Of a stretch of DNA of 58,411 nucleotides, positions 47,879 through 56,316 are shown one piece after another; positions within the stretch are counted from its first letter, which is position 1; every line of letters begins with the position of its first letter. The position numbers were made by a program, and so were the translations under genes. This DNA comes from a virus, in the IMG/VR virus record IMGVR_UViG_3300034072_001300, positions 1 through 58,411 of that record; one strand, 5' to 3'. A model generated the notes under the pieces. It did not search any database and had not been told where the DNA came from. It worked only from the letters and a program-made list of their open reading frames with translations.

Positions 47879-48306
47879 TGTTTAAATCTAAAATACAATC
47901 AAATGAATATTACGAAACCTTAAATAAATTTGAACATTATTGTAATAATTATTCAAAACATATAGAGTATTATAATAAAAGAACACAATATATACTAAGT
48001 GTATTACCTAAAGATACATATACTATTAGTTATAATAAAGATAAACTATGTTTTGAATTTAAAGGTATTAAATATAAACAATATGTATCAGAAGAAATAT
48101 TTGATACTTATGATTTATATAAAGATGATGAATTTGTTAGTATTAAAGATAGATTATATCAGTTATATAAACCAGCATTATTGGAATGTTATTATAATGA
48201 TGGGAATACGTATAATTCAATTCAAACAAATAAAATTGTATCAAAATTGTTAAAAACATTATATAATTATAAAATAAATTATAGCAAAATCGCAAAAGGA
48301 GATTAA
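47878..48306 (+). CDS. hypothetical tyrosine-rich protein (142 aa)
   Basis: MFKSKIQSNEYYETLNKFEH begins a basic protein very rich in Tyr and Lys. One-base overlap with the preceding gene. No family. Confidence 0.65.
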   Translation: MFKSKIQSNEYYETLNKFEHYCNNYSKHIEYYNKRTQYILSVLPKDTYTISYNKDKLCFEFKGIKYKQYVSEEIFDTYDLYKDDEFVSIKDRLYQLYKPALLECYYNDGNTYNSIQTNKIVSKLLKTLYNYKINYSKIAKGD

Positions 48307-48420
48307 ATGTGTTTTTATAATTCAATCTTTAGAATTTAAAGAAAGATTTGATGAGGTTAGAAAAGATTGAGGTCCAGTACCTATGCTTATTATAAAAAAT
48401 TTTTATTACATAATACAATA
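48307..48420 (+). pseudogene. gene fragment, possibly SRAP-like
   Basis: A good ribosome site (AAAGGAG) leads to ATG and MCFYNSIFRI before a stop. Another frame continues SLEFKERFDEVRKD, then a stop and GPVPMLII. A start with Met-Cys and an F-x-E-R-F helix recalls SRAP/YedK proteins, where Cys2 bonds to abasic DNA, but this is a weak likeness from a very short remnant. Confidence 0.25.
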
Positions 48421-48436
48421 TTAAAAGGGAATCACA

Positions 48437-48628
48437 ATGGAAATTAGAACATTTATAGATGCTAAAGTAAATAGAGAAAAAGCAGAAAAATACCAAAAAA
48501 TAATTGACGGGAATTATAACATTTTTATTAATGAAAAAGAAGAATATAATTTATTTAATAAAGAAAGATTTAATTGTTTCTTATTAAAAGAACTACAAAT
48601 ACTAAATGATGAATTTGAAAAACTATAA
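48437..48628 (+). CDS. hypothetical protein (63 aa)
   Basis: MEIRTFIDAKVNREKAEKYQ begins a charged helical protein. AAGGG lies before the ATG. Confidence 0.55.
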   Translation: MEIRTFIDAKVNREKAEKYQKIIDGNYNIFINEKEEYNLFNKERFNCFLLKELQILNDEFEKL

Positions 48629-48638
48629 GGATATAAAA

Positions 48639-48800
48639 ATGAGTAAAATAAAATTAAGAAAATCTGGATATAAAATTAAAAATCAATGGGTTAAAGCAAA
48701 TTTTTGTTTAAATTATATTGGATTTAAAATATTTTTGGCGATTTATTTTTTAATGGCAGAATTGGTAAAAAGAAATAAATTACAATGTGCTTTAATTTAG
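48639..48800 (+). CDS. small membrane-associated protein (53 aa)
   Basis: MSKIKLRKSGYKIKNQWVKA, then one hydrophobic segment (FKIFLAIYFLMAELV). AAGGA is spaced for this ATG; an upstream in-frame ATG at 48606 lies inside the previous gene and is rejected. Confidence 0.55.
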   Translation: MSKIKLRKSGYKIKNQWVKANFCLNYIGFKIFLAIYFLMAELVKRNKLQCALI

Positions 48801-48824
48801 CTTTAATATTCTTTTGTATATAAT
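48801..48824 (+). promoter_or_regulatory. middle-type promoter (CTTTAA-N12-TATAAT)
   Basis: TTTAGCTTTAATATTCTTTT then GTATATAAT before 48852; a full consensus copy. Confidence 0.65.
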
Positions 48825-48851
48825 TATAATATATAAATTAAAGGATATAAA

Positions 48852-49118
48852 ATGACAAAAGAATTTCAAATAAAATCAGGTATTAATTATTTCATAGTGA
48901 ATATAAAAGATAAAACTGTGCTTTGTGAAAATAATAAATTTAAGCCGTTATACATTAATTTGTTAACAGATGAAAAAGTTCATTTATGCTATAGTTTTAT
49001 TAAAAATGATACAGCTGGTAATTATTTAGAAAGAAATGAAATTTTAATTGATGATTTAGATGATATTTATTTTTTAACATATGAAGAATTATTAAAATTA
49101 ATGCTAGAATTAATTTAA
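48852..49118 (+). CDS. hypothetical protein (88 aa)
   Basis: MTKEFQIKSGINYFIVNIKD begins it; the C-terminus is acidic (LIDDLDDIYFLTYEELL). AAGGA precedes the ATG. Confidence 0.65.
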   Translation: MTKEFQIKSGINYFIVNIKDKTVLCENNKFKPLYINLLTDEKVHLCYSFIKNDTAGNYLERNEILIDDLDDIYFLTYEELLKLMLELI

Positions 49119-49128
49119 AGAGTATAAA

Positions 49129-49299
49129 ATGAAAGTTTTAAATTTAATAGCAGTAATATTTATTGCTTTTGTTATTGGTACTGAATATTACACAGAATAT
49201 ATAAATGAAGATAATTACACACCAGACCCATTTGCAATTATTATACTAGTTATTTTGCTTATATTAAATGTATGTGTCCTTATAAAAAAGGAAGATTAA
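49129..49299 (+). CDS. small membrane protein (56 aa)
   Basis: MKVLNLIAVIFIAFVIGTEY and AIIILVILLILNVCVLIKK: two membrane segments joined by an acidic loop with TPDPF. AGAG lies before the ATG. Confidence 0.55.
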   Translation: MKVLNLIAVIFIAFVIGTEYYTEYINEDNYTPDPFAIIILVILLILNVCVLIKKED

Positions 49300-49300
49300 A

Positions 49301-49408
49301 ATGACATTAGAAGATTTAAAAGAAAATATTTGGAATTCAAATTTTAACAAAATACATTACGAAGTCTCATTTGATTTTTATCATCTTAAAGAAACATTAT
49401 ATTACTAG
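49301..49408 (+). CDS. tiny hypothetical protein (35 aa)
   Basis: MTLEDLKENIWNSNFNKIHY then EVSFDFYHLKETLYY. AAGGA lies upstream. Too short to assign; it could be the remnant of a longer gene. Confidence 0.35.
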   Translation: MTLEDLKENIWNSNFNKIHYEVSFDFYHLKETLYY

Positions 49409-49464
49409 TTAAAGCAACAACCAGTTTTAATTCAAATTACAATATTTTAATAGGAGAGATTATT

Positions 49465-49773
49465 ATGTTTAATACAGATGATATTTTAAGACAATTAAAT
49501 GAACATAAAGCAAATAAAATTAACACATTTTTAGAAATGACTAAAAAACAATTTATAGATGATGTTGAGGGAACTGCAAAAATATATACAAGAGATAAAG
49601 GTCAAAATGGATACACGGTTTGTAAACTAAAAAGTGGAACATATGCTCTTGTGAAAAATGGTGAAATTATTTATAGAAATGATGATGTTCATCTTTGTAA
49701 GGTTGAATTTATAGTTAAGACAAAATTAAGTTTAGATAATTCAGAATTATTTCAATTCATAAATAAATTATAA
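49465..49773 (+). CDS. hypothetical protein (102 aa)
   Basis: MFNTDDILRQLNEHKANKIN begins it; the second half is beta-rich (GYTVCKLKSGTYALVKNGEI). AGGAGAG lies before the ATG. Confidence 0.65.
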   Translation: MFNTDDILRQLNEHKANKINTFLEMTKKQFIDDVEGTAKIYTRDKGQNGYTVCKLKSGTYALVKNGEIIYRNDDVHLCKVEFIVKTKLSLDNSELFQFINKL

Positions 49774-49782
49774 AGGAACAAA

Positions 49783-50100
49783 ATGAGAATAATTGAAGCT
49801 TATATTAGTACAACAGGTAATCTTTATTTAGATAAAGAAAGTTGTGCAGCGGAAGATGGATTGGTAAAATGCAAAATTTGTTCTGGAAAAGGACAGGAAA
49901 AATATGAGCATATTGAAATTATTCCATACCCAAGTGGTCGACCTGATAGTGGTTGGGTTGAACCTAAAAGAATTATTACACCAAAAACTAGAGAATGTAC
50001 TAGATGTCTTGGTTTAGGTTATGTTCAAGAAAATATTGAAGATAATGAAGAATATCAAAAATATTTAGAACTTAAAAATAAATTCAAAAATAAGGAATAA
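49783..50100 (+). CDS. DnaJ-type zinc-finger-like protein (105 aa)
   Basis: Two CxxCxGxG-type repeats, CKICSGKGQ (residues about 31-39) and CTRCLGLGY, separated by about 35 residues, as in the zinc centre of DnaJ. No J-domain is present. Such small proteins may bind zinc and a protein partner. AAGGA precedes the ATG. Confidence 0.65.
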   Translation: MRIIEAYISTTGNLYLDKESCAAEDGLVKCKICSGKGQEKYEHIEIIPYPSGRPDSGWVEPKRIITPKTRECTRCLGLGYVQENIEDNEEYQKYLELKNKFKNKE

Positions 50101-50101
50101 A

Positions 50102-50371
50102 ATGAGTTATAGAGCCTGTGAAGTGTGTGGAAAAAATGATTTAGAAACACACGTATTTACATCAACAATTGGTGCAATGAGCTATAATTATTGTAAATGT
50201 TGTTTATCAATGTCTGCTGAACCATCTGGGTTAGAGAATTTAGTTGGAACATATATAACATATGATAAATTAAGTGATTCTTACAGATATGGATTAGTGA
50301 TAGTTCCTATTAAATTAAAAAGTGGTTCAGAATTTAAAACAAGAACTGAATTTGTTAATTTAATTATGTAA
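50102..50371 (+). CDS. small zinc-binding protein (89 aa)
   Basis: CEVCGKNDLETHVFT and YCKCCLSMS give a four-cysteine set (C7, C10 and later CKCC), typical of a zinc ribbon. The rest is unassigned. It starts one base after the previous stop and has the second zinc motif in this operon. Confidence 0.6.
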   Translation: MSYRACEVCGKNDLETHVFTSTIGAMSYNYCKCCLSMSAEPSGLENLVGTYITYDKLSDSYRYGLVIVPIKLKSGSEFKTRTEFVNLIM

Positions 50372-50399
50372 TAGAAAATAATTTAAAATAAGGTAAAAA

Positions 50400-50876
50400 A
50401 TGCAATTAACACGTAAAATATATGAATTTCATAAAGAAAAAAGTAAATCAAAAGATTTTCATAATAATGGTGATGCAAAAATCTTCTTATCTATGATGCC
50501 TGTTGAGCCATATGCAGAAATAAGATACATTTTCACCGGTATTATTAGAGTAGATTTTAAAGTTAGTTACATTGATAATGGGAAAACAATTACATTAAAT
50601 TTTAGAAAAGATTTTGAAACAGAAGATGTTAATAGATTTGAATTATCTGATTATGCTTTAGATACAATTGGTGCAGATATTTATAAGAATTATGATTTAA
50701 CAATAAAATGTGATATTTCTCAAGAATTTAAAATGCTTGGTTATTATGGTGATTTGAACCAAGAATTTCCTTGGAAAGAATATAAAACTTTACAAACAGG
50801 ATTTTGGCTTTTAGATTTTAAAAAATTTGAAGAAATAGATAAAAAATTATGCGAGTTCACGAAAGGAATAAAATGA
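50400..50876 (+). CDS. hypothetical beta-rich protein (158 aa)
   Basis: MQLTRKIYEFHKEKSKSKDF begins it; IRYIFTGIIRVDFKVSYIDN follows. No family is recognised. Overlaps the next start by four bases. Confidence 0.65.
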   Translation: MQLTRKIYEFHKEKSKSKDFHNNGDAKIFLSMMPVEPYAEIRYIFTGIIRVDFKVSYIDNGKTITLNFRKDFETEDVNRFELSDYALDTIGADIYKNYDLTIKCDISQEFKMLGYYGDLNQEFPWKEYKTLQTGFWLLDFKKFEEIDKKLCEFTKGIK

Positions 50877-51103
50877 AATTAAAAGATTATTTAGAAAATA
50901 TTAATAAAATGGTTCAAAATAACCCTGAAATTTTAGAATTAGATGTTATTTATGCAAAAGATGATGAAGGAAATTATTATGATTTTGTGACATTCATACC
51001 AACAATTGGACATTTTGGATGGGCTAATTGTGACTTTATCAATGAATTGCAATTTGATGAATTTAATGAAAATCTTGAAACAAATGCAATTTGTATTAAT
51101 TAA
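50873..51103 (+). CDS. hypothetical acidic protein (76 aa)
   Basis: MKLKDYLENINKMVQNNPEI begins it. AAGGA is spaced for the ATG at 50873; an open ATG at 50849 is inside the previous gene without a ribosome site. Confidence 0.6.
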   Translation: MKLKDYLENINKMVQNNPEILELDVIYAKDDEGNYYDFVTFIPTIGHFGWANCDFINELQFDEFNENLETNAICIN

Positions 51104-51171
51104 TTTTGAATTTTAATTTATATTTTATATTCTTTATAATATAATATAACTAATTTAAAAAAAGGTTATAA

Positions 51172-51849
51172 ATGAATTCAAATAAAAATTTATCAGTATT
51201 AACAAATTTTGGGTGTCCGTATAGTTGTGTTTTCTGTATATCAGATTCTCAAAAAACAAAAAATGATTTTAAATTTAAGTTAAGTGATGCCAGGAATATT
51301 AAAAAACTATTAATAACTGGTAAATATGAAAGATTATCTATATCAGGTGGTGGAGACCCATTGTATTCTCATAGTGATATTAGTAATAATATTGAATTAT
51401 TCTATAGATATATTGTTAATTTAACAAATGAATATAATATACATTTAAGTATACATACAAATTATAAAAAACCAACAAAAATATGTAATTTATTTGATAA
51501 TTTTGTTATTAGTATTCATAAAGATGATTATTTACATAAGTTTCATTATTGGTTTGACCAAGTTTGGGATTCTAAATATAATTTAAGATTTACATATATA
51601 ATTGGTTATAACAACAATGATTTAGAAATAATTAAAGATATTATCAAATATCTTCCCAAAGATGCTAGATTAACATTAAAGCAATTAGATTTAAAAGATA
51701 TTGGTGAAATAGAAGATTTTAATGAAATTATGAAATTGATAAAAGATTATAAAAATATTCAGTTTTTACAGAGTGGTGATTATAATACTTATTATAATTT
51801 AAAAGATGGTAAAATATATACTAAATTTAAAGATATAGAATGGAGATAA
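51172..51849 (+). CDS. radical SAM protein (225 aa)
   Basis: NFGCPYSCVFCISDS holds the CxxxCxxC motif (C15, C19, C22) that binds the 4Fe-4S cluster, and RLSISGGGDPLYS gives the GGE-like SAM-binding stretch with GGGDP. A strand-helix repeat with LSIHTNY and FTYIIGYNNND follows, as in a partial TIM barrel. There is no extra C-terminal cluster domain. Phage radical SAM proteins of similar length occur in Campylobacter phages, as I recall. The reaction is unknown. Confidence 0.8.
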   Translation: MNSNKNLSVLTNFGCPYSCVFCISDSQKTKNDFKFKLSDARNIKKLLITGKYERLSISGGGDPLYSHSDISNNIELFYRYIVNLTNEYNIHLSIHTNYKKPTKICNLFDNFVISIHKDDYLHKFHYWFDQVWDSKYNLRFTYIIGYNNNDLEIIKDIIKYLPKDARLTLKQLDLKDIGEIEDFNEIMKLIKDYKNIQFLQSGDYNTYYNLKDGKIYTKFKDIEWR

Positions 51850-51850
51850 A

Positions 51851-52000
51851 ATGAAAAAAGTATATCAAGTCGAAATTAAAATTGCGTTTAAAGACCCTTA
51901 TCATTATGGTTTATTTTCTAGTAAGAAGAAAGCTAAAAAGTATATTTCTGAACAAGAAAATCCAGAGCTGTACAGTATTCAAGAATTAAAAGTAAATTAA
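51851..52000 (+). CDS. tiny hypothetical protein (49 aa)
   Basis: MKKVYQVEIKIAFKDPYHYG then SKKKAKKYISEQENPELYSI. A GGAG site lies upstream. It follows the radical SAM gene by one base and may be its partner. Confidence 0.5.
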   Translation: MKKVYQVEIKIAFKDPYHYGLFSSKKKAKKYISEQENPELYSIQELKVN

Positions 52001-52002
52001 AA

Positions 52003-52248
52003 ATGAGAACTACATTAGATAAATTAAGAAATTTAGCAAATAAAGCAAAAGAAGATTTGCAAATTAAATTATATAATTCGGGGTTTGAGTCTTTAGAAGA
52101 TTATTTAGATTATATTCATAATCTAGAAAGTTTTGAATCATTTCATACTGTTGATGATGTTTTATATCAATTAGATTATTATGTAAATATACAAAGAAAA
52201 ATTCTAAATGAATTAGAAGGTATTAAATTTTTAGAGGAAAATAAATGA
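52003..52248 (+). CDS. hypothetical protein (81 aa)
   Basis: MRTTLDKLRNLANKAKEDLQ begins a helical protein (LEDYLDYIHNLESFESFHT). The next gene overlaps its stop by four bases. Confidence 0.6.
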   Translation: MRTTLDKLRNLANKAKEDLQIKLYNSGFESLEDYLDYIHNLESFESFHTVDDVLYQLDYYVNIQRKILNELEGIKFLEENK

Positions 52249-52598
52249 AACTATTTATCACTTTGTGTGTAATTTCGTTAATTACTTATGCAGATGTTAT
52301 TAAAATAAAAGACAAATATTATGCTTATAATGAAAATTGCTATGGAAATTCAATGGAATTGTCTTTTTATGAAGTACAAGGTATTGCCAATAATAATGAA
52401 GAAATAAACATCTTTATAGCAGACAGATATCAAAAATGCTATCATAAAGAAAAATTATATGTTAGTGATGGGTATGCTAGAGATATTAATAACAATCCAA
52501 TTTGCTCAGAAAAACAATTTAAAAACGATGATTGTCCAATAACGCCGGCATTAACAAAAAAGAATATAACTAAAATCATATTAAAAGAAATTAATTAA
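52245..52598 (+). CDS. probable secreted protein (117 aa)
   Basis: A signal peptide MKLFITLCVISLITYADVIK with likely cleavage after ITYA, then a small domain with four cysteines (NENCYGNS, YQKCYH, PICSEKQ, DDCP), suggesting two disulphides in the periplasm. No family is recognised. AGAGGA lies before the ATG. Confidence 0.65.
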   Translation: MKLFITLCVISLITYADVIKIKDKYYAYNENCYGNSMELSFYEVQGIANNNEEINIFIADRYQKCYHKEKLYVSDGYARDINNNPICSEKQFKNDDCPITPALTKKNITKIILKEIN

Positions 52599-52599
52599 A

Positions 52600-52623
52600 C
52601 TTTAATATTCTTTTGTATATAAT
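52600..52623 (+). promoter_or_regulatory. middle-type promoter (CTTTAA-N12-TATAAT)
   Basis: AACTTTAATATTCTTTTG then TATATAAT, 12-base spacer; it precedes the truncated duplicate at 52635. Confidence 0.65.
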
Positions 52624-52634
52624 AAAATAAAAAG

Positions 52635-52799
52635 GTGAAAAATGATGATGGTATTTTAATCGAAGAACAGAAAGTTCAATTGGAACCTAAAAATATGAAT
52701 GAATTGTTTTATTATATATTCTTTAAAGAAGAAATTATTGTTGATAATTCGTTTTTATGCGATGAATTTATATTTAGAATTAAAGGAATGAAATGCTAA
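52635..52799 (+). pseudogene. 5'-truncated duplicate of the gene at 53477
   Basis: From GTG the frame reads MKNDDGILIEEQKVQLEPKN, then NELFYYIFFKEEIIVDNSFL, nearly identical to residues 37-86 of the protein at 53477. The first 35 residues of that protein are missing, and the promoter joins directly to the truncated body. A neighbouring ATG gives only a five-residue frame. It overlaps the next gene by seven bases. Confidence 0.7.
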
Positions 52800-53167
52800 T
52801 TAAAGATAAAAAACTAATTTCACATGAACTTTTAACAGAAGTTCTGGGAAACAAAGCTTGGCAAATGACAGGTAATAATATTGATTTTTTATTAAATACA
52901 AGAGAAAATGATATTGTATTTGAAAGAACTAGTGAAACACAATATCTTATTGACTCCGATAAGTTAGGAAGATTATGTAAAGAATGGGCATTAGAAAAAG
53001 GTTATGAATTATTTTCGGTTACTCAAAAATCAGATAAAGGTTGCGGATATTGCGAGATATGGTTTGGATTTAGATGTATTGAAAATTTTAGAGAAGAAAC
53101 AGAACTCATAGCAATTATAAAAGCTTGTGAATGGATTTTAGAAAATACAAGAGTTAAAAGTGAATAA
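52793..53167 (+). CDS. KCKEWA/ACEWIL family paralogue 2 (124 aa)
   Basis: It shares LISHELLTEVLG at the start, LGRLCKEWALEKGYELF in the middle and IAIIKACEWILENTR at the end with the genes at 15742 and 54640, with the first block LAHKC changed to LGRLC. AAGGA precedes the ATG. It ends eight bases into the next gene. Confidence 0.7.
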   Translation: MLIKDKKLISHELLTEVLGNKAWQMTGNNIDFLLNTRENDIVFERTSETQYLIDSDKLGRLCKEWALEKGYELFSVTQKSDKGCGYCEIWFGFRCIENFREETELIAIIKACEWILENTRVKSE

Positions 53168-53480
53168 TATCACAACAAATACCGAAGAAATAAAACACAA
53201 AACAATTGTAAAATTATCAACACAGTACTATAAAGATAATAATAGCGCTTATATTAAAAAGGTTCTAACCAGATTAAAAAGAAAATCAACTGGATATGAT
53301 TTATTACTTGAAGAATGTGATAATACTGGTTGTGAATATATGTTATCTGGTATTGTCAATTTATTTGAAGTACCTGATGGTATTTATGAGTTATGTGCAT
53401 ATAACATTGAATATAATTATTTTACTGGGTATATTGATGACTTGGAGTATATTTTAAAAGAATATAAGGAAAATAAATGA
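53160..53480 (+). CDS. hypothetical protein (106 aa)
   Basis: GTG start (MNNITTNTEEIKHKTIVKLS), overlapping the previous gene. The C-terminal region DDLEYILKEYKENK is helical. Three cysteines. No family. Confidence 0.6.
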   Translation: MNNITTNTEEIKHKTIVKLSTQYYKDNNSAYIKKVLTRLKRKSTGYDLLLEECDNTGCEYMLSGIVNLFEVPDGIYELCAYNIEYNYFTGYIDDLEYILKEYKENK

Positions 53481-53737
53481 TTTTACACATTGAAAAAGAA
53501 ATATTGTTAGAAAATAATGTTTTTGAATCTGAAGGTGATAAAGATGAATGTAAAGATATTCTAGAGCAGTTTACAATATTTTATAAAGAAACAAATGATG
53601 GTATTTTAATTGAAGAACAGAAAGTTCAATTAGAACCTAAAAATATGAATGAATTATTTTACTTCGTGTTCTTTAAAGAAGAAATTATTGTTGATAATTC
53701 TTGTTTATGTGAAGAAATGAGGTTCAGAATTAAATGA
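53477..53737 (+). CDS. hypothetical protein (86 aa), parent of the duplicate at 52635
   Basis: MILHIEKEILLENNVFESEG begins it; the 3' part (residues 37-86) is repeated upstream at 52635. Overlaps neighbours by four bases. No family. Confidence 0.65.
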   Translation: MILHIEKEILLENNVFESEGDKDECKDILEQFTIFYKETNDGILIEEQKVQLEPKNMNELFYFVFFKEEIIVDNSCLCEEMRFRIK

Positions 53738-54201
53738 AAAATAGGCATTTAAAAACATTAGAGGAAAGATTTGGTGTAAATGAAAAATTAAAAACAAAAA
53801 ATGATTTATCTAAAAAATGTATTGAGTTCAATAAAAATTTAAAATTCTACTATAATAAAATCAAAAAGGATAATAGCAAATTTAATTTAAATGATGCTTT
53901 TAATTTTTGCTCTATAATACCAAAAGGAATTTTTTATCTCAGAGCCAAATCAGAAGATAAAAACACTTATGGTTCTGTTGATATGAGTGATTCTTCTTTT
54001 GCTGTTTATGAAAAGGTACCCAAACAAGTTAAATTTAAAACTGATAATTTTATGACATTTTGTAAATTTTATGTTATTGATATTTCTCTAGATGGTTATA
54101 TTTGGGTTATATATGAATACCCAAATTCTGATATAGATTATGATTTTATTCAAACAAATAAAATATTGCTTGAAGGTAATATTGGCATTTATATAAAATA
54201 A
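53734..54201 (+). CDS. hypothetical protein (155 aa)
   Basis: MKNRHLKTLEERFGVNEKLK begins it; FCSIIPKGIFYLRAKSEDKN follows. No family is recognised. Confidence 0.6.
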   Translation: MKNRHLKTLEERFGVNEKLKTKNDLSKKCIEFNKNLKFYYNKIKKDNSKFNLNDAFNFCSIIPKGIFYLRAKSEDKNTYGSVDMSDSSFAVYEKVPKQVKFKTDNFMTFCKFYVIDISLDGYIWVIYEYPNSDIDYDFIQTNKILLEGNIGIYIK

Positions 54202-54211
54202 GGAAAGCTAA

Positions 54212-54643
54212 ATGAAAAAATATTTAATTAAAAGCGTATATTTTTATTATGATGATTTTGATATTCAAGATGTTTGTGTATGTGACACTAAAGAACAAGC
54301 AAATAAACTTATTAATGAATATAAGCACCAAATCGAAACATTTAAAAAAATTAATGGATATGTTGTATATTTAGATGATGTCTATAATGAAGATGATTAT
54401 AAAAATATAGATAGTAAAAATATAATTAAACACAATAAGATTTTAAATTTATTTTTATCTGAAAATGATTATAAAAATATAAGCAATGAATTATTAAAAT
54501 CTGATGTTCATATAGAAAGAATTAACTATTTTGAGTTTTTAACTTGGCACACTGAAAAAGATACAATTATTAAAAAGATATGTAATCATATATCAGCAAA
54601 TTTAATTATAGAAGAAATAGATTATATAAAGGGTTTTAAATGA
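54212..54643 (+). CDS. hypothetical protein (143 aa)
   Basis: MKKYLIKSVYFYYDDFDIQD begins it, with an acidic beta start then AKE-type helices. AAGGA precedes the ATG; the end overlaps the next start. Confidence 0.6.
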   Translation: MKKYLIKSVYFYYDDFDIQDVCVCDTKEQANKLINEYKHQIETFKKINGYVVYLDDVYNEDDYKNIDSKNIIKHNKILNLFLSENDYKNISNELLKSDVHIERINYFEFLTWHTEKDTIIKKICNHISANLIIEEIDYIKGFK

Positions 54644-54978
54644 TTTCTAAAAAACTTATGCAAGAATTAATGAAAAATTTAACTGTTAAAGAAATTATTA
54701 GTACCGGTAATAATAAAGTAGATAATAATATCTATTATAAAGTTGAAGAAATTGATATACTTCAAAGTACCAACATTTTTGAATTAGCTCACAAATGCAA
54801 AGAATGGGCAGTTAGTAAGGGTTATAATATTTGGTCTTCTGCTTATGGGTGTGAATGCTATATAGATGGTAGAAATCTTGTAAATAATGAAAATATTAGA
54901 TTTTTAGCTTGTAATGAACCAGAAGCAATATTTAAAGCATGTGAATGGATACTAAAACAAAAGGATATAAAATGGTAG
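54640..54978 (+). CDS. KCKEWA/ACEWIL family paralogue 3 (112 aa)
   Basis: MISKKLMQELMKN, FELAHKCKEWAVSKGYNIW and EPEAIFKACEWILKQKD match paralogue 1 at 15742 almost block for block, much closer than paralogue 2. The middle is variable. The function is unknown. Confidence 0.7.
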   Translation: MISKKLMQELMKNLTVKEIISTGNNKVDNNIYYKVEEIDILQSTNIFELAHKCKEWAVSKGYNIWSSAYGCECYIDGRNLVNNENIRFLACNEPEAIFKACEWILKQKDIKW

Positions 54979-55385
54979 ATTTAATAAAAGAAATTTTAGA
55001 CTCAGGTTCGGAAATTAAAGTTATTTATAATTCAGAATTAATTTTTGATTATGATTTAACAACATTTTCAAGTGGTGATACAAATGAAATTCCCTTTGAT
55101 GAATTAGATGAAGATTATCTAAAATTTGCGTTGTTTAATGAAATTGAAATTTCTTCTGATATGAAAGAATTTTTAAAATTATTAAATACAATAAAGAAAA
55201 CATTTGGAACAGATAAACAAAAATATTGGGTAACAATAAATGAATGCGAAGATATAGTTGCAGATGAAGCATTTGAAGAATTATATGATTTATCATTTTT
55301 AATTGAACGATTCTACGATTTACAAGTTTTTGAAGTTAAATATTTAGATGTTAAAACTGTTCAAAAATTATTAAAAGGTGAATAA
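54972..55385 (+). CDS. hypothetical acidic protein (137 aa)
   Basis: MVDLIKEILDSGSEIKVIYN begins it. AAGGA is spaced for this ATG; the earlier in-frame ATG at 54945 lies within the previous gene. Acidic throughout. No family. Confidence 0.6.
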   Translation: MVDLIKEILDSGSEIKVIYNSELIFDYDLTTFSSGDTNEIPFDELDEDYLKFALFNEIEISSDMKEFLKLLNTIKKTFGTDKQKYWVTINECEDIVADEAFEELYDLSFLIERFYDLQVFEVKYLDVKTVQKLLKGE

Positions 55386-55795
55386 TGAAAACAACACCTT
55401 ATAATCCATTCCTATATGAGGATAATAGATTTATGAAAATGATGAATAATTATAAAAAATTTGGAAATTTAGTAATTGGTGTTGATTTTGATTTTACACT
55501 AAATGACCCAGTAACTAAAGAAACTTATTTAGATATTGTTTCTTTAATAAAAGAACTAAATAATCTAAATTTTAAAATATGTATTTGGACAGCAAATGAA
55601 GATAGAGAATATGTTGAGAATACTTGGGCTGAACATAATTTAAAATGGGAATATTATAATTATTCTCCAATAAATCCAAGTTCATTGAAACCTCATTTTA
55701 ATATTCTTTTAGATGATTCAGCTGGTTTAAATGAATCAGTAGAACTTTGTTGGAGAATAGTTAATTATTTAAAGGAACAAAAATGCAAAAACTAA
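55385..55795 (+). CDS. HAD-family phosphatase-like protein (136 aa)
   Basis: VIGVDFDFTLNDP (residues about 31-43) is the DxDxT motif I, KICIWTANEDREYV carries motif II, and KPHFNILLDDSAGLNES the acidic motif IV. There is no cap insertion, so it is a small HAD. Similar phage proteins act on nucleotides or on RNA 3' phosphate, but the substrate is not deducible. It overlaps both neighbours. Confidence 0.75.
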   Translation: MKTTPYNPFLYEDNRFMKMMNNYKKFGNLVIGVDFDFTLNDPVTKETYLDIVSLIKELNNLNFKICIWTANEDREYVENTWAEHNLKWEYYNYSPINPSSLKPHFNILLDDSAGLNESVELCWRIVNYLKEQKCKN

Positions 55796-56316
55796 AATTT
55801 AATGAAATAATTCAATATTTAAGAGATGAAAACAAAGAATACCCAAAAAGAAAAATATCTTTAGAAGAAACTACAGCAATTTTGGTACACGAGATTTATA
55901 CTATTCTTTACAACAAAATTGAAAGAATGACATCATACGATAAAAGAGATTCAGGATGGTTGGAAGCATTTGAAGTTATTGATGATAAAATGGATAAAAT
56001 TATTTCTTTATTAAAAGATATGAATATTGAAAATTGGGAAATGGGTTTAAATGAACAATATGAAACAAAGTTTAATTATGAAAATGGGACATACTCATAT
56101 CGAGGATTCAATTATACAAATGAAGCATCAAAAAATTTTGAACGTTTATTTATGCCTTTTGAAAAATTAATTGATATTTTTAGAGATAGTAATATAGAAG
56201 AAATTAAAATAAAATCTAAATTAACTGGTGAATCATTTAAGATTATTATGAATGATAATATTTTTACTGTAGAAAAGATTTATGGAAATAAAAATGATAT
56301 TAATAATATATACTGA
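55783..56316 (+). CDS. hypothetical protein (177 aa)
   Basis: MQKLKFNEIIQYLRDENKEY begins a helical protein. AAGGA precedes the ATG. It overlaps the HAD gene by 13 bases and is likely translated with it. No family. Confidence 0.6.
   Translation: MQKLKFNEIIQYLRDENKEYPKRKISLEETTAILVHEIYTILYNKIERMTSYDKRDSGWLEAFEVIDDKMDKIISLLKDMNIENWEMGLNEQYETKFNYENGTYSYRGFNYTNEASKNFERLFMPFEKLIDIFRDSNIEEIKIKSKLTGESFKIIMNDNIFTVEKIYGNKNDINNIY

Noticed and set aside
51172-51849. QueE or viperin
   Set aside because: The CxxxCxxC spacing is generic, QueE-specific residues are not visible, no other queuosine genes are near, and the protein is too short for viperin.
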